The notes under the pieces: model-generated
What the model saw: the letters and a program-made list of their open reading frames with translations, nothing else
What the model was told of the DNA's origin: nothing
Database searches by the model: none
Program-made: the position numbers and the translations under genes
In this document: in pieces, positions 1 to 11,810 of the stretch
Numbering within the stretch: position 1 is the first letter of the stretch
Layout of the letters: every line of letters starts with the position of its first letter
Source of the DNA: Homarus americanus
Taxonomy: Eukaryota > Arthropoda > Malacostraca > Decapoda > Nephropidae
Direction of reading: 5' to 3'
NCBI RefSeq assembly: GCF_018991925.1
Contig: NW_024737068.1
Coordinates: 1,369,239 to 1,433,238 of the forward strand
Length of the DNA: 64,000 nucleotides

Positions 1-360
1 CACCAGCTTATGACACTATTAATCAACTCCTGACACCATAAATCAACTTCTGACACTATTAATCAACTCCTGACACTAGTAATCAACTCCTGACACTAGT
101 AATCAACTCCTGACACCATAAATCAACTTCTGACACTATTAATCAACTCCTGACACTAGTAATCAACTCCTGACACTAGTAATCAACTCCTGACACCATA
201 AATCAACTTCTGACACTATTAATCAACTCCTGACACTATTAATCAACTCCTGACACTAGTAATCAACTCCTGACACTATTAATCAACTCCTGACACTATT
301 AATCAACTCCTGACACTACTAATCGATACCTGACACAATTAATCAACTGCTGACACTCCT
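1..360. repeat. 20-bp tandem repeat
   Basis: The unit is close to aatcaactcctgacactatt, with variants ending in actagt or accata and some aacttc/aactcc exchange. About 18 copies run from the window edge, so the array probably continues to the left. Copies near 320-360 are more diverged. The spacer 361-481 is unique-looking and no gene is seen in it. Confidence 0.95.
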
Positions 361-486
361 GATCACCACTACCGTCAGCAAACACTCCCTACGTCTTTAA
401 ATTTTGTTCTCGTTCTACTGGTCGTGTTCCTGTCAATACACTTGAGGTACACAGGTAGAACTCATCTGTGTGTTAGTCAGGCTATA

Positions 487-3400
487 AAGATCCCATCAAC
501 CAATCACCACTCGAGGATATTGTGTTAGTGACGTCATGGCACCAATCACCACTCGTTTGTTTTAGTGACGTCATGGCACCAATCACCACTCGAGGATATT
601 GTGTTAGTGACGTCATGGCACCAATCACCACTCGAGGATATTGTGTTAGTGACGTCATGGCACCAATCACCACTCGAGGATATTGTGTTAGTGACGTCAT
701 GCCACCAATCACCACTCGTTTGTTTTAGTGACGTCATGGCACCAATCACCACTCGAGGATATTGTGTTAGTGACGTCATGGCACTAATCACCACTCGTTT
801 GTTTTAGTGACGTCATGGCACCAATCACCACTCGTTTGTTTTAGTGACGTCATGGCACCAATCACCACTCGAGGATATTGTGTTAGTGACGTCATTGCAC
901 CAATCACCACTCGAGGATATTGTGGTAGTGACGTCATTGCACCAATCACCACTCGAGGATATTGTGTTAGTGACGTCATGGCACCAATCACCACTTGTTT
1001 GTTTTGAGTGACGTCATAGCACCAATTACCACCGTTTGTTTTAGTGACGTCATGGCACCAATCACCACTCGTTTGTTTTAGTGACGTCATGGCACCAATC
1101 ACCACTTGTCTGTTTTAGTGACGTCATGGCACAATCACCATACGTTTGTTTTGGGGACGTCATGCCGCAATCACCACTCGTTTGTTTTAGTGACGTCATG
1201 GCACCAATCACCATACGTTTGTTTTAGTGACGTCATGGCACCAATCACCACTGTTTGTTTTAGTGACGTCATGGCGCAATCACCGCTCGAGGATATTGTG
1301 TTAGTATCATGGCACCAATCACCACTCGAGGATATTGTGTTAGTGACGTCATGGCACTATCACCGCTCGAGGATATTGTGTTAGTGACGTCATGGCTCAA
1401 TCACCACTCGAGGATATTGTGTTAGTGACGTCATGGCACCACCACTCGTTGTTTGGTTAAGGACGTCATGGTACCAATCACCACTCGAGGATATTGTGTT
1501 AGTGACGTCATGGCAAATCACCACTCGAGGATATTGTGTTAGTGACGTCATGGCACAATCACCACTCGTTTATTTAAGTGACGTCATGGCACCAATCACC
1601 ACTCGTTTGTTTTAGTGACGTCTTGGCACCAATCACCATTCGTTTGTTTTAGTGACGTCATGCACCAATCACCACTCGAGGATATTGTGTTAGTGACGTC
1701 ATGGCACCAATCACCATTCGTTTGTTTTAGTGACGTCATGCCCAATCACCACTCCTTTGTTTTTAGTGACGTCATGCACCAATCACCACTCGAGGATATT
1801 GTGTTAGTGACGTCATGGCACCAATCACCACTCGTTTGTTTTAGTGACGAATGGCACCAATCACCACTCGTTTGTTTTAGTGACGGTATGGCACCAATCC
1901 TCACTGAGGATATTGTGTTAGTGACGTAATGGCACAATCACCACTCGAGGATATTGTGTTAGTGACGTCATGGCACCAATCACCACTCGTTTGTTTTAGT
2001 GGACGTAATGGCACCAATCACTCGTTTGTTTTAGTGACGGTATGGCACTAATCACTCGAGGATATTGTGATAGTGACGTCATGGCACCAATCACCAATCG
2101 TTTGTTTTAGTGACGTCATGGCACCAATCACCACTCGAGGATATTGTGTTAGTGACGTCATGGCACCAATCACCGCTCGAGGATATTGTGTTGGTGACCT
2201 CATGGCACCAATCACCACTCGTTTGTTTTAGTGACGTAATGGCACCAATCACCACTCGTTTGTTTTAGTGACGGTATGTCACCAATCCCCACTCGAGGAT
2301 ATTGTGTTAGTGACGTCATGGCACCAATCACCACTCGTTTGTTTTAGTGACGTAATGGCACAATCACCACTCGTTTGTTTTAGTGACGTCATGGCACCAA
2401 TCACCACTCGAGAATATTGTGTTAGTGACGTCATGGCACCAATCACTGCTCGAGGATATTGTGTTAGTGACGTCATGGCACCAATCACCACTCGTTTGTT
2501 TGTGACGTCATGGCACCAATCACCACTCGTTTGTTTTAGTGACGTCATGGCACCAATCACCACTGAGGATATTGTGTCAGTGACGTCATGGCACCAATCA
2601 CCACTCGTTTGTTTTAGTGACGTCATTGCACCAATCACCACTCGTTTGTTTTAGTGACGTCATGACACCAATCACCACTCGAGGATATTGTGTTAGTGAC
2701 GTCATTGGCACCAATCACCACTGAGGATATTGTGTTAGTGACGTCATTAAACCAATCACCACTCGAGGATATTGTGTTAGTGACGTCATGGCACCAATCA
2801 CCACTCGTTTGTTTTAGTGATGTCATGGCACCAATCACCACTCGTTTGTTTTAGTGACGTCATGGCACCAATCACCACTCGTTTGTTTTAGTGACGTCAT
2901 GGCACCAATCACCACTCGAGGATATTGTGTTAGTGACGTCATGGCACCAATCACCGCTCGAGGATATTGTGTTAGTGACGTCATGGCACCAATCACCACT
3001 CGTTTGTTTTAGTGACGTCATGGCACCAATCACCACTGAGAATATTGTGTTAGTGACGTCATTGCACCAATCACCGCTCGAGGATATTGTGTTAGTGACG
3101 TCATGGCACCAATCACCACTCGTTTGTTTTAGTGACGTAATGGCACCAATCACCACTGTTTGTTTTAGTGACGGTATGGCACCAATCACCACTGAGGATA
3201 TTGTGATAGTGACGTCATGGCACCAATCACCAATCGTTTGTTTTAGTGACGTCATGGCACCAATCACCACTGAGGATATTGTGTTAGTGACGTCATGGCA
3301 CCAATCACCGCTCGAGGATATTGTGTTAGTGACCTCATGGCACCAATCACCACTCGTTTGTTTTAGTGACGTCATGGCACCAATCACCACTCGAGAATAT

Positions 3401-4560
3401 TGTGTTAGTGACGTCATGGCACCAATCACTGCTCGAGGATATTGTGTTAGTGACGTCATGGCACCAATCACCACTCGTTTGTTTTAGTGACGTCATGCAC
3501 CAATCACCACTCGTTTGTTTTAGTGACGTCATGGCACCAATCACCACTGAGGATATTGTGTCAGTGACGTCATGGCACCAATCACCACTGTTTGTTTTAG
3601 TGACGTCATTGCACAATCACCACTCGTTTGTTTTAGTGACGTCATGACACCAATCACCACTGAGGATATTGTGTTAGTGACGTCATTGCACCAATCACCA
3701 CTGAGATATTGTTAGTGACGTCATTGCACCAATCACCACTCGAGGATATTGTGGTGATGTCATGGCACCAATCACCACTCGTTTGTTTTAGTGATGTCAT
3801 GGCACCAATCACCACTCGTTTGTTTTAGTGACGTCATGGCACCAATCACCACTGTTTGTTTTTAGTGATCATGGCACCAATCACCACTCGAGGATATTGT
3901 GTTAGTGACGTCATGGCACCAATCACCGCTCGAGGATATTGTGTTAGTGACGTCATGGCACCAATCACCACTCGTTTGTTTTAGTGACGTCATGGCACCA
4001 ATCACCACTGAGAATATTGTGTTAGTGACGTCATTGCACCAATCACCGCTCGAGGATATTGTGTTAGTGATCATGGCACCAATCACCACTCGTTTGTTTT
4101 AGTGACGTCATGGCACCAATCACCACTCGTTTGTTTTAGTGACGTCGCACCAATCACCACTCGTTTGTTTTAGTGACGTCATGGCACCAATCACCACTCG
4201 TTTGTTTAGTGGACGTCATGGCACCAATCACCACTCGAGGATATTGTTAGTGACGTCATTGCACCAATCACCACCGAGGATATTGTGTCAGTGACGTCAT
4301 GGCACCAATCACCACTCGTTTGTTTTAGTGACGTCATGGCACCAATCACCACTCGTTTGTTTTAGTGACGTCATGGCACCAATCACCACTCGAGGATATT
4401 GTGTTAGTGACGTCATTGCACCAATCACCACTCGAGGATATTGTGGTAGTGACGTCATTGCACCAATCACCACTCGAGGATATTGTGTTAGTGACGTCAT
4501 GGCACCAATCACCCAATCACAACTCGTTTGTTTTAGTGATGTCATGACACCAATCACCAC
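487..4560. repeat. Two-monomer minisatellite with TGACGTCA in most units
   Basis: This is an array of roughly one hundred units of two interspersed types that share one half. Type A has CTCGAGGATATTGTGTTAGTG and type B has CTCGTTTGTTTTAGTG; both continue into ACGTCATGGCACCAATCACCA. Type A is about 42 bp and type B about 37 bp. Most units hold a perfect TGACGTCA palindrome and a CCAAT pentamer. Single-base deletions are common (ctgagg for ctcgagg, gtaatg for gtcatg). The many open frames across the array, on both strands, are repeat artefacts and not genes. Confidence 0.95.
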
Positions 4561-4860
4561 TCGAGGATTGTTTTAGTGATTGAGTGGCGGTATGGCACCA
4601 ATCACCACTCGAGGATTGTTTCAGTGATTGAGTGACGGTATGGCACCAATCACCACTCGAGGATTGTTTCAGTGATTGAGTGACGGTATGGCACCAATCG
4701 CCCTCAGTTGTTTCTGGTAGTGGGCTGGTGTAAACAATCACCACTCGAGGATTGTTTCAGTGATTGAGTGACGGTATGGCACCAATCGCCACTCGAGGAT
4801 ATTCTTTTAGTGATGTCATCGCACCAATCACCCCTCTAGGATTGTCTTGTGGCACTATTA
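4561..4860. repeat. Diverged edge of the minisatellite
   Basis: These units are longer (about 48 bp) and have changed sequence. GGATTGTTTCAGTGATTGAGTGACGGTATGG replaces the TGACGTCATGG part, so the palindrome is lost. About six copies are visible, followed by decay into unique sequence near 4,840. This is the usual pattern of older repeats at an array margin. Confidence 0.85.
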
Positions 4861-5057
4861 CTACAGCGTTGTGGCACTCTACAAAAGGCACCATCTGTAC
4901 CATAACACTATACACACTACATAAATGACGTACTACAGAAGTCGACTGTTTAATTATTCAAAGCTACAAAACATTGACCTATTTTCCTCCTCAAATGCCT
5001 CCTGGGGTCTATGTAGGAGTAGGTAGACGTGATATGTGGTGATACATACATGAGCAG

Positions 5058-5099
<42 letters not shown>

Positions 5100-5235
5100 A
5101 GTATCGACCAGAGCTACTTCGCCCCACCCATGAATATTGTATGGCAGGTCACATGTCCTCCCAAAGCCTTACCAAGATACGGTACGTAACATTTTAACTG
5201 AATAATGTGTTACCGGAGTGATGGATTGTTCGTGG
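4861..5235. other. Non-coding stretch with a (GA)n microsatellite
   Basis: No gene is seen. A pure (AG)n run occupies about 5,060-5,096. The rest is unremarkable AT-rich sequence. Confidence 0.7.
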
Positions 5236-6147
5236 TAGGTGTGGTGGTGGTGGTGGTGTGTGGTGGTAGTGGTGGTGGTGGTGGTGTGTGGTGGTGGTGT
5301 GTGGTGGTAGTAGTGGTGGTGGTGGTGGTTGTTATTGGTGTGGTAGTGGTGGTGGTGTTTGGTGGTGTGTGGTGGTAGTGGTGTGGTGGTGTGTGGTGTG
5401 TGGTGATGGTGTGGAAGTGGTGGTGGTGGTGGTGGTGATAATGGTGTGTAGTGGTTGTGTGGTGGTGATGTGGTGGTGGTGGTGTGTGGTGGTCTGTGGT
5501 GGTGGTAGTGGTGGTGGTGTTTGGTGGTGTCTTGGTGGTGAGTGGTGGTGTGGAATGTGTGGTGGTGGTGGTGGTGGTGTGTGGTGAGCCAGTGGTGGTG
5601 GTGGTGTGGTGGTGGTGGTGGTGTGTGGTGGTAGTGAGTGGTGGTGGTGGTGTGTGGTGGTAGTAGTGGTGGTGTTTGGTGGTGTGTGGTGGTAGTGAGG
5701 TGGTGGTGAATGGTGATGGTAGTGGTGGTGGTGGTGGTGGTGATGGTGGTAGTAGTGGTTGTGGTGGTGTGTGGTGGTGGTGGTGTGTGTGGTGGTGTGT
5801 GGTGGTGGTGGTGGTGTGTGGTGGTAGTAGTGGTGGTGGTGGTGGTGGTGGTGGTGGTGGTGTGTGGTGGTGGTGTGTGGTGGTGTGTGGTGGTGGTGGT
5901 GGTGTGTGGTGGTAGTGGTGGTGGTGGTGGTGGTGGTGGTGGTGTGTGTGGTGGTGTGTGGTGGTAGTGGTGGTGGTGGTGTGGTGGTGGTGGTGTGTGG
6001 TGGTGGTGTGTGGTGGTAGTAGTGGTGTGGTGGTGGTGGTGGTGGTGTGTGGTGGTGGTGGTGGTGTGTGGTGGTGGTGGTGGTGTGTGGTGGTGGTGTG
6101 TGTGGTGGTAGTAGTGGTGTGGTGGTGGTGGTGTGTGGTGGTGGTTG
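5236..6147. repeat. (GGT)n/(GT)n satellite
   Basis: About 0.9 kb is made almost only of GGT and GT words on the + strand (ACC/AC on the other). The long open frames on both strands (poly-His/Thr/Pro or poly-Val/Gly/Trp/Cys) are low-complexity artefacts. Confidence 0.95.
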
Positions 6148-6575
<428 letters not shown>

Positions 6576-6690
6576 ATAGATCCACAATGAAAACGTGGAT
6601 AAGATAAATCTTGATAAAATCACACGGGAAAAGGGAAACAACGGAGCACCTTAGCTTTCGTCTTTATTCCTATACCACAATGGATAAATG

Positions 6691-6844
6691 TACAGTCGCT
6701 AAAACAACTATCTGTGCAGGTGGGGGTCGATATGCTCCGAAATTTTACGTGCTACTAGTGACAGCCCTCATATACCAAAATTTATCGTCCATGGTCTCAT
6801 TGTTTCCCACAAAGTATACACAGATAGTTGTTTTAGCTACTGTA
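6691..6844. repeat. Short foldback (inverted repeat)
   Basis: An arm at 6,691-6,716 pairs with an arm at 6,819-6,844. The inner 19 nt (6,698-6,716 against 6,819-6,837) are a perfect reverse complement, core ctaaaacaactatctgtg. The loop is about 100 bp. It looks like part of a non-autonomous mobile element next to the (AT)n tract. Confidence 0.75.
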
Positions 6845-7630
6845 TGTATGTATGTGTTTGTGTGTATGTATGTGTACAGGTGTGAGGCACAAATGATGTT
6901 GGTGGTGGTGGTGTTGTAGTGTGAGGCAGTACCACAAAAACTCTCCTCTATTATTCAACACTTTAGCCAGCCACACATCACCTCTGTGTGTGTGTGTGTA
7001 TGTGTGTATGTGCGTGTGTGTTTCAATTGATCTTCTTTCTATCATTTTTAACACTGTAAGGTTGTGTGTTTCCTGTACTCAGAACACCTCGAATTTACAC
7101 ACGTCTGCACTCACTGTCACTCACAACCATTCATTCCATCGCCACAGTCCAGTACAACCATACACACGAGTTTTCTAACAACCCAAATATCACAATAACA
7201 ACCACTACATCATCCTATATCCTACAATCACTCTACCAACTATGTTCTACAACTATTAATACTCCACAATACTCCGCAACCACTTTTAACAACCACGACC
7301 AACAACCATAACCACACTCTATAGCCCCAACCACATTCAGCAGCCACACGCCCGCAACTAAGACTCAACAGCAGCAACCACAAACCACATCCACACTCCA
7401 CTGTCACAACCAACAACCACAACTAGTTCGCTGACCAAAGAGTAATTGATTTAAAGTAATCGACCAGAACATGTGTGGTCTAGGGTGATAAATATATACG
7501 CACATGAACATGGTGTATTATGCACACACACACGCACACACACACTACCTCACCAACACTGCATCACCAACAATATTTCTCCAACAGTCACCAACAATAG
7601 ATTCATTATATATGTTACAGAGGTAGAGGT
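6845..7630. other. Non-coding, probably Ir25a intron
   Basis: Contains (GT)n-rich patches near 6,845-6,880 and 6,985-7,022, then CAA/CCA-rich sequence (7,180-7,430) and (CA)n near 7,523-7,540. No convincing upstream Ir25a exon with a signal peptide was found here. Confidence 0.5.
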
Positions 7631-7750
7631 TGTTTGGTCTCGTTACAGTTGCTTTGGTCTCGTTACAGTTGCTTTGGTCTCGTTACAGTTGCTTTGGCCT
7701 CGTTACAGTTGACTTGTTCTCGTTACAGTTTCCTTGGTCTCGTTACAGTT
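7631..7750 (+). repeat. Six 20-bp repeats, each ending in a splice-acceptor-like CGTTACAGTT
   Basis: Exactly six 20-bp units, consensus gctttggtctcgttacagtt, run directly into the first recognised Ir25a exon. The last unit supplies that exon's acceptor (CGTTACAG, then TT of the exon). All six carry the same CGTTACAG, so five decoy acceptors lie 20, 40, 60, 80 and 100 nt upstream. The frame of the exon stays open through the array back to about 7,634. Confidence 0.9.
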
Positions 7751-7874
7751 ATGACGTATGACGAGGACAACATGCTGGTAAAACAGAGCCTCGACGCGGC
7801 CATCTCTTACTTGGAGAAAAATACAGGAGAAGGCGCTATGGTGGACGGCAAGCACATCTACGCCATCCCGAAAG
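7749..7874 (+). CDS. Ir25a exon 1 of window (start of amino-terminal domain)
   Basis: Encodes [20 protein letters not shown] and on to YAIPK. The acceptor is CGTTACAG in the last 20-bp repeat and the donor is AAAG/gtgagt. It enters with two bases of a split codon and leaves in phase 1. The ATG inside it is internal: IR25a proteins have more sequence N-terminal to this point. Confidence 0.88.
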
Positions 7875-8104
7875 GTGAGTAACAACAATAAAATCTCTAG
7901 GCCTAATTTAACCTAATGTTTATCTACCTTTTTACTTCTTCTACGAGGTTAAGTGATAGCTAATAGAGTTATATTTTGTTTGAAAATATTTTGGAGATGA
8001 TTAAATGTTGTCAAGTTGATTTTTTTATTTAGTTAGATGTGGTTGTGTGTCTTTGGGTGAATGGATGGGTCGTTTATCATAGTTTCCCATATACGTTCTT
8101 TATG

Positions 8105-8136
<32 letters not shown>

Positions 8137-11100
8137 GAATGGTGTATTGTTTATGCCTAACTGCTATGTTTATGTATTTTGCTCTGTTAGGGGAATATCT
8201 ACAGTACAAAAGCTTATATTTATGATAGTGTTTTTTTTATCTCAAAGACAAGCTAATTTATCGGTATAGTAATTGGTAACCTAGTAGTAATGTATAGAAT
8301 TGTTAAATTATGCGTCAATATTTATAATTGCCTGTACAGATGTGTTCACTGTGTATACAAGAAAGCCCAGAAAACTAGAAAATATTACTGCTTAAGTATT
8401 CGTTAAGTTGTGCTCAAATTTCCCCGTTATAAGTTAAATCATAATAGCCTACGTCCTCACTTGTAAAATCTCTTTCAAATTTGGAGAGAAAAAATGCAGA
8501 AACAAAAACTAGTTACGTGGTCAAGAGAATCTCAAAGAAAACCACTAGAGTTAATGGTATTACAGAACATGACAACACACTCACCAACGCACTCACCAAC
8601 ACACTCACCGTTATCTAAGTCGACCACCCTCTGTGAAAAAGAACTTCCTTATATTCGTTCTGTATAATAACTTGGCGATCTTGTAGTTATGTCCCCTCGT
8701 GTTGGTGGTGCGTGACATCACAAGAAAATGTCCCGGGTTCACGTTTTCCATCACTGTCAAGATTTTGAATGTTTCAATGAAATCTGCCGTATCATTACTG
8801 CCCTTGACCCGTAACTTCAGAAACAGGGCCACCGGGATATTTTGGTGCCCTTGATTCGATAAACGTGATATTGAAAACCATTCCCCAATGCGTGTCTCAG
8901 TTCACGACACACCATAAGAAATTCCCAAACACAAGAAAGCTCTCTGTGACGTTACATGATCGCCAGCGGAGGCAGTCAAAGGCTGATCAATACTTGGCTA
9001 ACACTCACCTAGAACCTACCTCTATGACCACTACACCGTGTTGGTTTACACTCTCGTAATTTGTGTATAAATATTCATACACTACAGTTATGGAGAATCA
9101 ATGGCTAATCTCTTATACTCAAGAGGACTTAAGGCCACCGAATCTAAGAGTCATTCCACCAAGACCTGGCCTTTGTGAGTTAACCAAAGTGACCGATACT
9201 GCCCGGGCACTCACCTAGATAACTGTAGCGTATCAATATAACCTATTCGTAGTGCATTACCATTGGTGAAATATACAACAGGTTGAGTGCGTGTCGTCCT
9301 GTACTGAGTCTCGTGAGTGGTGTTCTCTGTGTGTGTTGGGTTAAGTGAGTCAGACTGAGTTAGGTTGAGTGAGGTTAACTTAGGTTGTCTTAGGTTAAGT
9401 TAGATATACAGTACATACTTTGACTTCTAATTCCACGCCTCTTCTTTTAAACTCAATCTCTTGGTCACAGGAAACGATGTCGAGGTGACGGTCAACAAAT
9501 CGTGTGATCTAATGGACGAAGCTATCGACGCCGGCAAGCCACCTCACATAGTACTCGATGCCACCACTACGGGCATGATCTCTGAGACCATCAAGAGTTT
9601 CACCAGAGCCCTTACCCTCCCCACCTTCTCCGCCTCATACGGCCAGGAAGGAGATATAAGGCGAGGATCCCTAGGAGACAGACAGATAGGTAGACAGACA
9701 GATAGGCAGGTTGGTAAACACTAAACAGATAGGCAGGTTAACAGAGAGACAGGCAGATAGACAAACAGATAGACAGAGAGATAGACAGACAGACTTGAAA
9801 TAGACATAGAACCCATATCATAAAAGTTGAGTCTTGCAGTGTAATGATGTTATAAGGAACACAAGTTAAGGTCAACAGCCATAGACACGTATAGGTGCTG
9901 ATGGCGTTTGTCACCTGTTTAGGGAGTGGCGGAAACTAACACCTAGTGAAGAGGAGTACCTGGTGCAGTTGATGCCTCCAGGTGACATCATCGTCCAATC
10001 AATCAGGGACATCGTTCGTACTCAAAACATCACTAACGCGGGGATAATCTATGACGATACTTTCGGTAAGTTCTTCGTCAGTACCCTTTCCTTTACACAC
10101 ATGTCTTTATCACCCTTCCCTCTACACACATGTCTTTATCACCCTTCCCTCTACACACCTATCTTTATCACCCTTTCCTCTACACACCTGTCTATCACCC
10201 CTTCCTCTACACACCAGTCTTTATCACCCTTTCCTCGCACACCTGTCTTTATCACCCTCTCCTCTACACACCTGTCTTTATCACTCTCCCCACACCTGTC
10301 TTTATCACCCTTCTCTACACACCTGTCTTTATCATCCTCTCACACACCTGTCGTTACACCCTTTCCCCTACACACCTGTCTTTATCACCCTTCTCTACAC
10401 ACCTGTCTTTATCACCTTTCTCTCTACACACCTGTCTTTATCACCCTTTCCTCTACACACCTTTTCTTTATCACCTCTACACACCTCTCTTTATCACCCT
10501 TTCCTCTACACACCTGTCTCTATCACCCTTCTCTACACACCTGTTTTTATCATCCCTTCTACACACCTGTCTTTATCACCTCCTCTACACACCAGTCTTT
10601 ATCACCCTTTCCCCTACACACCTGTCTTTATCACCCTTCCCCACACACCTGTCTTTATCACCTGCCTCACACACCTGTTTTATCACCTCTACACACCTGT
10701 CTTATCACCCCCACACAATCTGTCTTTTCTCCCCACACACCCGTCTTTATCACCCCCCACACCAGTCTTTATCACCCCCTTCTCTACACACCTGTCTTTA
10801 TCACCCTTCCCCCACACATCTGTCTTTATCCACCTCTACACACCTGTCTTTATCACCCTCCTCTACACACCTGTCTTTATCACCTCCCCCACACACCTGT
10901 TTATCACCCTTCTACACACCTGTCTTTATCACCCTTCCCCCTCACACCTGTCTTTATCACCCTTCCCTCTACACACATGTCTTTATCACCTTCCTCTATA
11001 CACCTCTCTTTATCACCTCCCTCTACCACACATGTCTTTATCACCTCCCTCTACACACCTGTCTTTATCTCACCTCTAAGTACCTGTCTATCTAATCTGT

Positions 11101-11776
11101 GAAAGAAATCAACATTGGTTTTTTACATCAACGTGAGGCCAAAATGCCTTTCATCTTGAGTCAATATCTCTACACACACACACACACACCTCACACACAC
11201 ACACACAGGAAATGTCCAGGAAGGCAAGAACCACCTTATAATATTATATATATATACAATTATTATTATTATTATTATTATCATTATTATTATTATTATT
11301 ATTATTATTTTATTTTTTTATTATTATTATTATTTTACATATTATTATATATTATTATTATTATTATTAAATATTTTAATGTGCGATTTTAAAATGCATT
11401 CTCTCCTCCTCCTACTACCTCCAATCCTCACCATCATTCTCCACCACTATCCTACCTCCCACCAACACCATCACCACCCTCCTCACATCCTCCCCACCAT
11501 CCTACTCTCCACCACCACCACCACCACCACCTGCTCCAACACAGTGATGGAACACAAGTACAAGTCACTGCTACAGAACCTCCCTTGTCGCCACATTATG
11601 ACGAGGGTGGAGGCGACGAGAAGGAAGTGAGGAGACAGACCAAGAGACTCAAGGTTGGTGGTGTCTCTGTACTGTGTGTGTGTGTGTGTGTTGTGTGTTG
11701 AATGGTTTATTGAAAAGTTCTGCAGTCCAAAGGCTGAAGAACCAATAAAACCATTTATTATTGTGTGTATGTGCGT

Positions 11777-11810
<34 letters not shown>

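Noticed and set aside
482..4744. Many open frames on both strands (HQSPLEDIVLVTSW and SGDWCHDVTNTISS types)
   Set aside because: They are translations of the 37/42-bp tandem units, in several frames at once, with no start context or conserved domain.
487..4860. CRISPR-like array
   Set aside because: The units are contiguous variants of one another without unique spacers, in a clearly eukaryotic genome.
9963..11102. 379-codon open frame starting in Ir25a exon 3
   Set aside because: Only the first part is exon. After gtaag at 10,066 it is repeat read-through; two other frames are equally open.
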